From positions 90,875 to 154,874 of the forward strand of contig NZ_WUEG01000010.1 in assembly GCF_010468565.1 (NCBI RefSeq): a DNA stretch of 64,000 bases. Direction: 5' to 3'. The notes below the pieces were generated by a model, which saw nothing but the letters and a program-made list of their open reading frames with translations, was not told where the DNA came from and did not search any database. Origin of the DNA: Allomuricauda sp. TY007. Its GTDB lineage: Bacteria; Bacteroidota; Bacteroidia; Flavobacteriales; Flavobacteriaceae. Of the stretch, positions 54,726 to 63,545 are shown in pieces; the stretch's first letter is position 1; every line of letters begins with the position of its first letter. Position numbers and translations under genes: made by a program.

Positions 54726-55751
54726 ATGGAAATAAATTTAATAAGTGATACGGTCACTAGACCTTCGGCCGGGATGTTGGAGGCCATGATGAATGCAAAA
54801 GTAGGGGACGATGTATTCAAAAACGATCCTACGGTAAATGAATTGGAAGCCAAAGTTGCCGAGTACTTTGGTATGGAAGCTGCCCTATTTTTCCCAAGCG
54901 GCACCATGACCAATCAAACGGCAATAAAGATACACACCCAACCCGGGGATCAACTGATATGTGATAAATACGCCCATGTTTACAATTACGAAGGTGGGGG
55001 AGTGAGCTTCAATAGTGGAGTTTCCTGTAGATTGGTAGATGGAGACCGAGGGATGATGACCGCCGAGCAGGTGGAGGCTTCTATAAACCCGCCCGATTTT
55101 TACCACAGTCCGTTAACAACTTTGGTCTGTATCGAAAACACAACGAACAAAGGAGGTGGAGCCTGTTGGGATTTTGAGGAACTAAAAAAAATCAGAAGAG
55201 TCTGCGATGAGCACAATCTAAAATATCACCTGGATGGCGCACGACTTTGGAATGCTTTGGTAAAAAAAGGTGAGGCTCCAAAGGCATACGGCAAGTTGTT
55301 CGATACCATCAGCGTATGTTTGAGCAAGGGCATGGGATGTCCGGTAGGCTCTGTTTTGGTGGGAAGCAAATCAGATATAGATAAAGCTTTACGTATTAGA
55401 AAAGTGTTTGGTGGGGGAATGCGTCAATCCGGTTTTTTGGCAGCAGCGGGCATTTATGCTTTGGAAAACAATGTAGGTCGACTGGCAGAAGATCACAAAA
55501 AAGCAACTGAAATAGGCGAGGTGCTCCAAACGTTGGAGTTCATCAAAAAAGTGGAGCCCATCGAAACGAATATCATCATATTTGAAATAAATGAGGCAAA
55601 AATGTCGTCCGAAGCATTTTTGAATCAATTGAACAAAAATCAAGTGTCCATTATCGGCATGGGGCAGGGTAAATTGCGCATTGTTACCCATTTGGACTAT
55701 ACCGATGCCATGCATCAACATTTCCTAAACGTTTTGAAAAGTATAGGGTAA
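54726..55751 (+). CDS. Low-specificity threonine aldolase family protein
   Basis: 341 residues, PLP enzyme. NLISDTVTRPSAGMLEAM begins the protein; FPSGTMTNQTA is the phosphate loop, YHLDGARLWNA holds the PLP-binding aspartate, and SVCLSKGMGCPVGS near residue 200 the lysine. Cleaves L-threonine or allo-threonine to glycine and acetaldehyde. The ATG at 54726 follows the protease stop by 8 bases, so the two may be co-transcribed. Confidence 0.9.
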   Translation: MEINLISDTVTRPSAGMLEAMMNAKVGDDVFKNDPTVNELEAKVAEYFGMEAALFFPSGTMTNQTAIKIHTQPGDQLICDKYAHVYNYEGGGVSFNSGVSCRLVDGDRGMMTAEQVEASINPPDFYHSPLTTLVCIENTTNKGGGACWDFEELKKIRRVCDEHNLKYHLDGARLWNALVKKGEAPKAYGKLFDTISVCLSKGMGCPVGSVLVGSKSDIDKALRIRKVFGGGMRQSGFLAAAGIYALENNVGRLAEDHKKATEIGEVLQTLEFIKKVEPIETNIIIFEINEAKMSSEAFLNQLNKNQVSIIGMGQGKLRIVTHLDYTDAMHQHFLNVLKSIG

Positions 55752-55761
55752 GAATGTGTCA

Positions 55762-55830
55762 CTTCGAGCGCCCGCCTGCCGGACGGGCAGGCAGTCGGGA
55801 AGTCAAAAAGGTCTCGACTGCGCTCGGTCT
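55762..55830. repeat. Composite palindromic (REP-like) repeat
   Basis: Inner hairpin GCCTGCC (55774-55780) with GGCAGGC (55786-55792); outer arms CGAGCGC (55765-55771) and GCGCTCG (55820-55826). The right arm contains CTCGACTGCGCTCGG (55813-55827), whose reverse complement is at 15290-15304. Confidence 0.75.
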
Positions 55831-55836
55831 GATAAA

Positions 55837-56163
55837 TTACTTCATAAAAGCATCCATACCGGGAATATTCGGCATGCCCTCTTTTGCGACGGCTGCCAAT
55901 TCCGCTTCGTTTACTTTGGTAGCTTTTTCAATGGCTTTATTTAGTGTGAGCACCAAATAATCTTCCAACTGCTCTTTATCTTCCAAGAGGGAATCATCTA
56001 TTGAGATGGATTTTATTTCACGGTTAGCTGTTAAAGTCACTTTAAGCAGTCCATCCGATGATGCCTCATCGATCATCACGGTGTTCAATCGTTCCTTGGT
56101 TGCTTCAACCTTCTTTTGGGTTTCTTTTATCTTACCCATCATTCCCATTAAATCTCCAAACAT
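55837..56163 (-). CDS. YbaB/EbfC nucleoid-associated protein
   Basis: 108 residues. [20 protein letters not shown] and the middle segment [19 protein letters not shown] are typical; [18 protein letters not shown] closes the core. Binds DNA as a dimer. The gene lies between two palindromic repeats. Confidence 0.92.
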   Translation of the reverse strand: MFGDLMGMMGKIKETQKKVEATKERLNTVMIDEASSDGLLKVTLTANREIKSISIDDSLLEDKEQLEDYLVLTLNKAIEKATKVNEAELAAVAKEGMPNIPGMDAFMK

Positions 56164-56203
56164 AGTTTCAATTTTTAGTTTTCATATTTTTTTCAATGCA
56201 GCT

Positions 56204-56255
56204 GTCATGTCGAACGAAGTTGAGACATTCACCCTTCGACTGCGCTCAGGATGAC
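56204..56255. repeat. REP-like repeat
   Basis: Ends GTCAT (56204-56208) and ATGAC (56251-56255) are inverted; contains TCGACTGCGCTC (56236-56247) shared with the repeats at 55762-55830 and 15266-15307. Confidence 0.7.
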
Positions 56256-56318
56256 TCAAAACATTAAAGATTGCAAAAGGTAAGCTCAAAAGTAGTAAAT
56301 TGGCTAAAACACTATCCC

Positions 56319-58457
56319 ATGAAACTAATCAATTCAAGAATTTCTATTCTGGTTTTATGCCTTATTTTTGCGACCGCTTGCAAAAACAACAAAGACGAAT
56401 CCATGAACATAACACCCCCTGTGGCCCCCAAACATCCAACGCAACTTGAAAAGCACGGCGATGTGCGAATCGATGATTACTATTGGATGAACAATAGGGA
56501 AGACCAGCAGGTTCTTGATTACCTGAACGCTGAGAACGAGTATTTCCATAAAATGACCGCCCATACCGAGAAATTTCAAGAGGAACTTTTTAAGGAAATG
56601 AAGGGCAGGATCAAAGAAGATGATTCTTCGGTTCCTTATAAACTGGATGGTTACTGGTACATTACCCGATACGAAGAAGGCAAAGAGTACCCGATTTACT
56701 CCAGAAAAAAGGAAAGCTTGGATGCAGCTGAAGAATTGTTGTTCGATTGTAACCAAATGGCAGAGGGGCACGAGTTTTTCAACTTAAGAGGTGTTTCCAT
56801 CAGCCCCGATAATACCATGGCTGCTTTTGGTACGGATACCATTTCTAGAAGACAGTACAATATCCAGATTAAAAATCTTGAATCGGGGGAAATATATCCG
56901 GATATTATTGAAAATACAACGGGAAGCTCTGTATGGACCAACGATAACAAGACGCTTTTTTACACCAAGAAAGATCCGGTAACCTTGCGTTCCGATAGAA
57001 TTTTTAAACACATATTGGGAACTTCTTCCGATGAAGACGAATTGGTTTTTCACGAAAAGGATTCCACCTATAACACGTTTGTATACAAGACCAAATCCAG
57101 AAAGTATATTGTAATCGGCTCCAGCAGCACACTTACATCAGAATATAGAATTTTGCCGGCAGATGATTCGGAAGGAGAGTTCAAGGTGTTCTCTCCCAGG
57201 GAAAAAGGAGTGGAGTATTCTATCTCTCATTTTGAAGGAGATTTTTATGTGTTGACCAACAAGGACGGTGCCACCAACTTTAAGTTGATGAAAACAAGCG
57301 AGGAGAGCACATCATCAGAGCATTGGACTGAATTTATACCCCATCAAGAAGATGTTTTGCTGGAAGATGTCGAAATTTTCAGGGACTATTATGTAGTAAC
57401 CGAGCGCAACAATGGCCTCAACCAAATGAAGATTGCCAAATGGGACGGTTCCGATAGTTATTACCTTCCCTTTGACAGTGAGACCTATGTGGCAGGCCCT
57501 TCCGTCAACTTGGATTTTGATACCAAAGTACTACGTTATTATTACAATGAAATGGGGGAGCCTTATGCCATTATCGATTTTGACATGGAATCCCAAACCA
57601 AAACCGTTATGAAGCAACAAGAGGTTTTGGGAGGAAAGTTTGATAAGGACAACTACAAAACAGAACGTTTGTGGGCGACCGCAAGGGACGGAAAAAAAGT
57701 GCCCATTTCTATAATCTATCATAAAGATACGCCGTTGGATGGCACCAGTCCGTTGTTGCAATATGGCTATGGATCCTATGGTGCTACAATCGACCCTTAT
57801 TTTTCTTCAATTCGATTGAGCTTATTGGATAGAGGATTTATTTATGCCATAGCGCATATAAGAGGAGGTGAATATTTGGGAAGACCTTGGTATGAGGATG
57901 GCAAATTGTTGCACAAAAAAAACACCTTTACAGATTTTATTGATGTTTCCAAGTTTTTGATAGACCAAAAATATACCAGTTCAGAGCATTTATACGCTAT
58001 GGGAGGCTCCGCGGGTGGATTGCTGATGGGTGCCATCATTAATATGGAACCTGAACTCTACCATGGTGTAATTGCGTCCGTGCCCTTTGTGGATGTGGTT
58101 ACCACCATGCTGGATGATACCATTCCGTTGACAACAGGTGAGTATGATGAATGGGGCAATCCGAACCAAAAGGAATATTACGATTACATTAAGTCTTACT
58201 CCCCATATGACAATGTAGAGGCCAAAAATTATCCACATTTATATGTGTCGACAGGTTTGCACGATTCCCAGGTGCAATATTGGGAGCCAGCCAAGTGGGT
58301 GGCCAAATTAAGAGAATATAAAACAGGTGATAACCTTTTGTTCTTGGATACCAATATGGATGCAGGGCACGGTGGAGCTTCGGGAAGATTTGAAGCCTTA
58401 AAGGAAACAGCAAAGGAATATGCCTTCATTTTAGATCTTGAAGGAAAAGCCCTTTAA
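56319..58457 (+). CDS. S9 family oligopeptidase (oligopeptidase B-like), lipoprotein
   Basis: 712 residues from the ATG at 56319. Lipobox IFATAC near residue 19. A seven-bladed propeller domain covers roughly 90-430. The catalytic domain has the serine in YAMGGSAGGLLMGA near 563, the aspartate in LHDSQVQYWEPAKW near 649 and the histidine in GHGGASGR near 683. It cleaves short peptides after basic or proline residues depending on subtype. Lipid anchoring suggests a periplasmic or surface role. Confidence 0.92.
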   Translation: MKLINSRISILVLCLIFATACKNNKDESMNITPPVAPKHPTQLEKHGDVRIDDYYWMNNREDQQVLDYLNAENEYFHKMTAHTEKFQEELFKEMKGRIKEDDSSVPYKLDGYWYITRYEEGKEYPIYSRKKESLDAAEELLFDCNQMAEGHEFFNLRGVSISPDNTMAAFGTDTISRRQYNIQIKNLESGEIYPDIIENTTGSSVWTNDNKTLFYTKKDPVTLRSDRIFKHILGTSSDEDELVFHEKDSTYNTFVYKTKSRKYIVIGSSSTLTSEYRILPADDSEGEFKVFSPREKGVEYSISHFEGDFYVLTNKDGATNFKLMKTSEESTSSEHWTEFIPHQEDVLLEDVEIFRDYYVVTERNNGLNQMKIAKWDGSDSYYLPFDSETYVAGPSVNLDFDTKVLRYYYNEMGEPYAIIDFDMESQTKTVMKQQEVLGGKFDKDNYKTERLWATARDGKKVPISIIYHKDTPLDGTSPLLQYGYGSYGATIDPYFSSIRLSLLDRGFIYAIAHIRGGEYLGRPWYEDGKLLHKKNTFTDFIDVSKFLIDQKYTSSEHLYAMGGSAGGLLMGAIINMEPELYHGVIASVPFVDVVTTMLDDTIPLTTGEYDEWGNPNQKEYYDYIKSYSPYDNVEAKNYPHLYVSTGLHDSQVQYWEPAKWVAKLREYKTGDNLLFLDTNMDAGHGGASGRFEALKETAKEYAFILDLEGKAL

Positions 58458-58469
58458 AAATAAAATGTT

Positions 58470-58477
58470 ACATTTGC
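58470..58477 (+). promoter_or_regulatory. -7 promoter box of the probable cysteate synthase gene
   Basis: TACATTTG, full TAnnTTTG match; transcription expected about 58481, directly at the start of the hairpin below. Confidence 0.55.
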
Positions 58478-58480
58478 ACG

Positions 58481-58513
58481 GAACAATTACTTTTTTAAAT
58501 AAGAATTGTTCCC
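58481..58513 (+). promoter_or_regulatory. 5' terminal hairpin or operator before the cysteate synthase gene
   Basis: GGAACAATT (58481-58489) and AATTGTTCC (58505-58513) form a perfect 9-bp stem with a 15-base loop, beginning at the expected first transcribed base. It could be a stabilising 5' hairpin or a binding site for a dimeric repressor. Confidence 0.5.
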
Positions 58514-58529
58514 CTACCTAATACCAGTT

Positions 58530-59570
58530 ATGAAGAAACAGATAAATGCGCACAGCAATATTCTAGACCTAATTGGAAGTACCCCCTTAGTCAAGCTTAA
58601 CAGAATTACCGCCCCGCTTACAGGAAATTTTTATGCTAAACTGGAATGCTTTAACCCTGGACACTCTTCAAAAGATAGAATCGCAATTCATATTATAGAG
58701 GAGGCCGAGCGTAAAGGTATTCTTAAACCGGGTAGCACCATTATAGAAACAACATCGGGCAATACAGGCTTCAGTATTGCCATGGTGAGTATTGTTAAGG
58801 GCTATAAATGTATTTTGGCCGTCAGCTCAAAATCATCACCGGATAAAATAGATATGTTGCGTTCCATGGGAGCAAATGTATATGTTTGTCCAGCGCATGT
58901 TAGTGCAGACGACCCACGTTCATACTACGAAGTGGCCAAACGCTTGCATAGCGAAACACCAAATTCCATTTATATCAACCAATATTTTAACGAGTTGAAC
59001 ATAGATGCCCATTATTCCAGTACAGGACCGGAAATTTGGGAACAGACCAATGGTCAGATTACCCATTTAGTGGCTTGCAGCGGAACAGGTGGAACAATCT
59101 CCGGAATTGCTCGCTATCTTAAGGAGCAGAATCCTAACATAAAGATCTTAGGGGTTGATGCTTATGGTTCTGTTTTGAAAAAATATCATGAAACTGGTGA
59201 GTTTGATCATAATGAAGTATATCCCTACCGAATTGAAGGTTTGGGCAAGAACTTGATTCCGGCAGCTACAGATTTCAACGCAATTGATAGATATGTAAAG
59301 GTAACCGATGGCGAAAGTGCTCACATGGCCCGTAAATTGGCCCATACCGAAGGTATTTTTGCAGGTTATACCAGTGGTGCCGCCACCCAAGCATTATATC
59401 AATTGAATACAGAAGGGGAATTCACCGAGGACAGCAATGTTGTTGTGGTGTTCCCAGACCATGGTTCTAGGTATATGAGCAAGGTGTACAGTAACGAATG
59501 GATGGAAAACCAAGGTTTTTTCGACATCCAAAATGCTGAAATACCAGAGGAAATAAAATATATTAAATAA
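58530..59570 (+). CDS. Cysteine synthase-family PLP enzyme, probable cysteate synthase
   Basis: 346 residues, fold type II. The PLP lysine is in GHSSKDRIA near 48, the asparagine loop is TTSGNTGFS near 76 and the phosphate loop GTGGTISG near 186. These fit O-acetylserine sulfhydrylase/cystathionine beta-synthase relatives. It is followed by an acyltransferase of the oxononanoate synthase family; such a pair is described for capnine synthesis in Flavobacterium, where the first enzyme makes cysteate. The enzyme family is seen; the cysteate role is inferred. Confidence 0.8.
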   Translation: MKKQINAHSNILDLIGSTPLVKLNRITAPLTGNFYAKLECFNPGHSSKDRIAIHIIEEAERKGILKPGSTIIETTSGNTGFSIAMVSIVKGYKCILAVSSKSSPDKIDMLRSMGANVYVCPAHVSADDPRSYYEVAKRLHSETPNSIYINQYFNELNIDAHYSSTGPEIWEQTNGQITHLVACSGTGGTISGIARYLKEQNPNIKILGVDAYGSVLKKYHETGEFDHNEVYPYRIEGLGKNLIPAATDFNAIDRYVKVTDGESAHMARKLAHTEGIFAGYTSGAATQALYQLNTEGEFTEDSNVVVVFPDHGSRYMSKVYSNEWMENQGFFDIQNAEIPEEIKYIK

Positions 59571-59595
59571 ACCATTACCCGATAATACTTATAGA

Positions 59596-59623
59596 ACGGC
59601 AATGAAAAACATTGTCGTTTTTT
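59596..59623 (+). terminator. Terminator between the two probable sulfonolipid genes
   Basis: Stem ACGGCAATG (59596-59604) with CATTGTCGT (59610-59618), one G.U, loop of five A, then T run. The downstream gene must largely use its own promoter. Confidence 0.85.
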
Positions 59624-59663
59624 ATATCTGAACATTTCGTTATGCGAGGTTCATAAAAATATA

Positions 59664-59671
59664 TACTTTTG
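59664..59671 (+). promoter_or_regulatory. -7 promoter box of the probable cysteate acyltransferase gene
   Basis: TACTTTTG, full match, 23 bases before the ATG at 59695. Confidence 0.5.
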
Positions 59672-59694
59672 CATTTGAATCAAATTTAATGTAG

Positions 59695-60954
59695 ATGAGA
59701 GATTTATTCGATAGAATCATTGAGAACAAAGGACCTTTGGGAAAATGGGCTTCACAGGCTGAGGGCTATTTTGTTTTTCCAAAATTGGAAGGACCTATTT
59801 CCAACAGAATGAAATTTCAAGGAAAAGATGTGATAACGTGGAGCATCAATGACTATCTGGGTCTTGCAAACCTACCTGAAATAAAGAAAGTGGACGGAGA
59901 AGCTGCACTGGAACACGGAGCTGCTTACCCAATGGGCGCTCGGATGATGAGTGGCCATACCGATTACCACGAACAATTACAGAACGAATTGGCCGAGTTC
60001 GTTCACAAAGAAGCATCTTATTTGTTAAACTTTGGATATCAAGGATTTATGTCGGTAATCGATGCTTTGGTATCTAAGGATGATATTATTGTATATGACG
60101 TAGATTGTCATGCCTGTATTATAGATGGCGTTCGTTTGCACATGGGCAAGCGCTTTACTTTTAAGCACAACGATCCTGTAAGCTTGGAAAAAAACTTGGA
60201 GCGTGCCACCAAATTGGCCAATGAAACTGGCGGAGGAATCTTGGTGATTTCCGAAGGGGTTTTTGGTATGCGAGGAGAACAAGGGATCCTAAAAGAAATC
60301 GTAGAGCTTAAGAAAAAATTCCAATTCAGGCTTTTGGTAGATGATGCTCACGGTTTTGGAACACTGGGCAAAACAGGTGCCGGAGCAGGAGAGGAGCAAG
60401 GCGTACAAGATCAAATTGACGTGTATTTGGCCACTTTTGCCAAGTCTATGGCAGGTATCGGGGCCTTTGTTGCTGCAGATAAAGAAATCATCGAGTATCT
60501 AAAATACAATCTTCGTTCTCAAATGTTCGCTAAATCATTGCCCATGGTTTATGTTAAAGGAGCGCTTAAGCGACTTGACATGTTGCGTACCATGCCGGAA
60601 CTTAAAGCTAAGCTTTGGGAGAATGTGAATGCGCTTCAAAATGGATTAAAGGAAAGAGGATTCGATATTGGTACAACAACAAGTTGTGTTACTCCTGTTT
60701 ATTTGAACGGTAGTATTCCAGAAGCAATGGCCTTGGTGAAGGATTTACGTGAAAACCACGGAATTTTCTGCTCTATTGTGGTATATCCGGTAATTCCAAA
60801 AGGATTGATTCTACTGCGTTTGATTCCAACAGCTACCCACACCATGAAAGATATCGAAGAGACACTTGATGCTTTCTCAGCCATTAGGGAACGTTTGGAA
60901 AACGGGACTTACAAAAGACTTTCTGCAGCAGTTGCTGCGGCTATGGGTGAGTAA
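59695..60954 (+). CDS. Alpha-oxoamine synthase family enzyme, probable cysteate fatty acyltransferase
   Basis: 419 residues, PLP fold type I, related to 8-amino-7-oxononanoate synthase, KBL and serine palmitoyltransferase. VDDAHGFGTLG near 220 and the PLP lysine in ATFAKSMAG near 250 are present; SINDYLGLAN and GARMMSGHTDYH mark the N-terminal part. In F. johnsoniae a homologue of this kind joins cysteate to a fatty acyl group to make the sulfonolipid precursor. No biotin genes adjoin, which argues against BioF. The assignment is from family plus neighbour. Confidence 0.82.
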   Translation: MRDLFDRIIENKGPLGKWASQAEGYFVFPKLEGPISNRMKFQGKDVITWSINDYLGLANLPEIKKVDGEAALEHGAAYPMGARMMSGHTDYHEQLQNELAEFVHKEASYLLNFGYQGFMSVIDALVSKDDIIVYDVDCHACIIDGVRLHMGKRFTFKHNDPVSLEKNLERATKLANETGGGILVISEGVFGMRGEQGILKEIVELKKKFQFRLLVDDAHGFGTLGKTGAGAGEEQGVQDQIDVYLATFAKSMAGIGAFVAADKEIIEYLKYNLRSQMFAKSLPMVYVKGALKRLDMLRTMPELKAKLWENVNALQNGLKERGFDIGTTTSCVTPVYLNGSIPEAMALVKDLRENHGIFCSIVVYPVIPKGLILLRLIPTATHTMKDIEETLDAFSAIRERLENGTYKRLSAAVAAAMGE

Positions 60955-61103
60955 TTTTTTCTGAGGTTTTTTCTTATTTTGTACTAATAAGACCCCATAT
61001 TGCAACCAATGCCTTCTAGATTTGGTGAGTACAAAGCGCATTTTCCTAAATATGTTTGTATAAAATGGTTGCGTTTTTGGAAGAAGCGATTTTTTATAAG
61101 GTG

Positions 61104-61766
61104 TTAGGCTTTTACCTTTTTGATTTTCGCCATTGTATATTTCCGCTCTACCTGTTCTCCCGTTTTACTTTTCACGAATTCTGTCTTGTCTCTAAATGCA
61201 ATGATTTTCAAATTCGACATTGACACAAGTTTTTCTACATCTTTTTTGTCGAATAGTTTAAATTTTTCCCCGACAAGCGGCAAATCTTTCATAAACTCTT
61301 TGTCCGCATAAGTCAAAACACAAATTCCGTTATATTCTAGTGTTCGTTCAATTTCTTGCATCAATTTTTCTGGGTTTTGCCAAAAGTATATTGTGTTCAC
61401 ACTCATTATCCGGTCGAAAAAATTGTTGGCAAAGGGTAAATTCTTCCCATCATAAAGTTTAAATTCCGCCTGCCTGTTTGAGTTGTTTTTTTCAGCTTCG
61501 TTTCGCATGGTTTCTGAAATTTCCAAACCAAAATAGCGAACTCCTTCTGCCAAGCCCAATAGTTTTTCCAAATGCCCACAATTTCCATGTCCAAGCTCCA
61601 AAACCGAACTTTCCTCTTTCAATTCAAGAAAATCAATTGAATTTAAGGTCATACCAATGTTGGTCTCATTCATTTTTTTACCGACTTCGATCCCCATTTG
61701 CCCGCTAGGAAGGCTTAACTGGCTTTCCAATTCTCGAATTTCACTTTCTTTAAATTTTTTCTCCAT
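61104..61766 (-). CDS. Class I SAM-dependent methyltransferase
   Basis: 220 residues. VLELGHGNCGHLEKLL near 58 is the SAM-binding motif I, FGLEISETM motif II, and FFDRIMSVNTIYFWQNP the acidic loop region of the Methyltransf_11 type. The substrate is unknown. ATG at 61766 is preferred to a TTG at 61778. Nothing in the neighbourhood indicates a pathway. Confidence 0.88.
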   Translation of the reverse strand: MEKKFKESEIRELESQLSLPSGQMGIEVGKKMNETNIGMTLNSIDFLELKEESSVLELGHGNCGHLEKLLGLAEGVRYFGLEISETMRNEAEKNNSNRQAEFKLYDGKNLPFANNFFDRIMSVNTIYFWQNPEKLMQEIERTLEYNGICVLTYADKEFMKDLPLVGEKFKLFDKKDVEKLVSMSNLKIIAFRDKTEFVKSKTGEQVERKYTMAKIKKVKA

Positions 61767-61977
61767 TTTTGGTTTCAATATTGCCTGATAACTGAACGAT
61801 CAGGTTGTGTTTATTATTAGATGATGATGTGTAATGTTCTTAATTTCAGTGAGTTGTAAACGGTGTGGTCGGTTGTAGACATTTTCACGGAAATCGTCTA
61901 TTGGTAGTAAAGATAATTGTTCAAATGGAGAATTTGTCAGTAGTTGATTAAACGCCGCATTGTACATAGTTATTTTT

Positions 61978-62928
61978 TCAATCTTCAGTAGATTTTAGTT
62001 TCATCCATACGGGGGTTGTTTCCGATTTATGGTCTTTGCCAATTATATCTTTATACAACTCTGGTTTTCTTGCATTCTTATACCTCCAACCTCCTGAGAG
62101 TTGAATTTTATCCTTTGTTATTTTTGAAATTGTAATATCATTTTCAAAGGATTTTATTTCGGACAAAACTTCACCATAGGGGTCAATAATCATCGAATTG
62201 CCATTTTTTAAGTGCTCGCCATCGTAACCAATTGGGTTTGTAAAAGCATAATAAATTCCATTGTCATAAGCTCTTGCAGGCAACCAGCGCATTAACCAAC
62301 GCCTGCCTTTGGGGCCATCGAATTCCAGTCGTAACGAAACTGGGTCATCTTCACGGTTTTGCCAATATTTATCGGCTACATAATCTCGATGTGGCATTGC
62401 GGATGGGGTGCAGCCAGTAACATGGGGGGCAAAAATTAATTCCGCGCCCAAAAGACTCGTTGCCCTAACATTCTCGATCACGTTATTGTCATAGCAAATT
62501 AAAATTCCACATTTCCAACCGAATAAATCAAATACACAGTAGTCGTTACCAGCGGACATATATTTGCTTATAAAGGGGTGTATTTTTCGATGTTTTGCAA
62601 TTAGTCCTTCTCCAGTAACACAGATATAAGTATTGTATATTTTTTCGTCAGATATCTCTACAAGACCAGCTAAAATCGGAATGTTAAATTCTTTGGAAAT
62701 CGCAATCAATTCTTGTGTACTTTTTCCGTTAGGTACCTCTTCGGCCAAGTTCGTTATTTGTTCAAGACTTAAGTCTTTGGTAAAAGTATAGGCCGTAATC
62801 GACATTTCATGAAAACTGATTAAGTCAGCTCCTTTGGATTTTGCTTTTTCCGCAAGTTTTTTGATAACCGATAGGTTATAGGCCTTATCACCATCTTTTG
62901 GTTCAAATTGGGCTACCGATATGATCAT
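61978..62928 (-). CDS. Nitrilase superfamily carbon-nitrogen hydrolase
   Basis: 316 residues. The E-K-C triad is visible: glutamate in FHEMSITAY near 41, lysine in KHRKIHPF near 113 and cysteine in ILICYDNNV near 144. The C-terminal end (AFTNPIGYDGEHLKNGNSMI) also fits. Such enzymes hydrolyse amides, N-carbamoyl compounds or nitriles. The substrate is unknown. Confidence 0.9.
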   Translation of the reverse strand: MIISVAQFEPKDGDKAYNLSVIKKLAEKAKSKGADLISFHEMSITAYTFTKDLSLEQITNLAEEVPNGKSTQELIAISKEFNIPILAGLVEISDEKIYNTYICVTGEGLIAKHRKIHPFISKYMSAGNDYCVFDLFGWKCGILICYDNNVIENVRATSLLGAELIFAPHVTGCTPSAMPHRDYVADKYWQNREDDPVSLRLEFDGPKGRRWLMRWLPARAYDNGIYYAFTNPIGYDGEHLKNGNSMIIDPYGEVLSEIKSFENDITISKITKDKIQLSGGWRYKNARKPELYKDIIGKDHKSETTPVWMKLKSTED

Positions 62929-63545
62929 TTTTTATGAGGGTTTATATTTGGCCACAATGCTCTCACAGCCATGGTGGTATCGTTTCGAATCTAAAGGTAG
63001 CCATTGGACATTGATTTGCTATTGCCATTGGTTAGGAAAATGTGTTTTTTCTTTTAGGTGTACAATGATCGTTGAATATCAATCATGTAAAAATATAGCA
63101 GATAATCAATTGTGTTCCTGTTCGGACAGTTCTCTGTGTGGATACCCCGATCTATAGGTGTCTTTGTGTTCGAATTATTAAATCCTTGCTTTTTTCGGTC
63201 AAACTTTCCTTGAGTTTTTTCCTTTCTCGCTTTTTTTTCTGGTTAATGTTGCCTTAAACTGAGATAAGCTGCCATCTGCCATAGTGCTGTTTAAGTTCTA
63301 ATTTGGTCAATAGACTTCGTTTTATTTGCGTAGTTTAAAATTACTTACAACGTTTCTCGGCTATGAGTAGTTCCGTGAGTTAGCACGAAAATTAGCAAGT
63401 ACACACCAAACTGAAAATCCGCGAGGATTTTCAGAAGTAGGCGAGAACAAGCAATTACTTATAGCCATCTTAAGTTTGATTCTCTTTAAATTGATATAAT
63501 AATCAGAAAGAACAAAAGAGAGGAACATTTCCAAAACATTTTCCT
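62929..63545 (+). other. Non-coding region between nitrilase gene and IS110 element
   Basis: 617 bases with no convincing gene. A 78-codon frame at 62921-63157 is cysteine-rich, without a ribosome site or family, and is treated as chance. The right part (63359-63466) holds an inverted-repeat structure and 63467-63545 is AT-rich leader for the transposase. A TATAAT word is at 63494-63499. Confidence 0.6.
63359..63466. repeat. Long imperfect palindrome before the IS110 transposase
   Basis: Outer arms 63359-63370 and 63455-63466 pair over 12 bases with two G.U; the inner hairpin CTGAAAATCC-GCGA-GGATTTTCAG (63411-63434) is perfect. It may be part of the IS110 non-coding end (bridge RNA) or a repeat into which the element inserted. 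Confidence 0.6.

Noticed and set aside
59695..60954. Biotin synthesis gene bioF
   Set aside because: No other bio genes nearby and the partner is a cysteine synthase-like enzyme; cysteate acyltransferase fits better.
62921..63157. 78-codon cysteine-rich frame after the nitrilase start
   Set aside because: Starts opposite the nitrilase start codon, has no promoter or ribosome site in the right place and no recognisable family.
63359..63466. Integron attC-like site
   Set aside because: GTTAGC occurs, but the full R''/R' core sequences (RYYYAAC and GTTRRRY) are not both present and no integrase is in the window.
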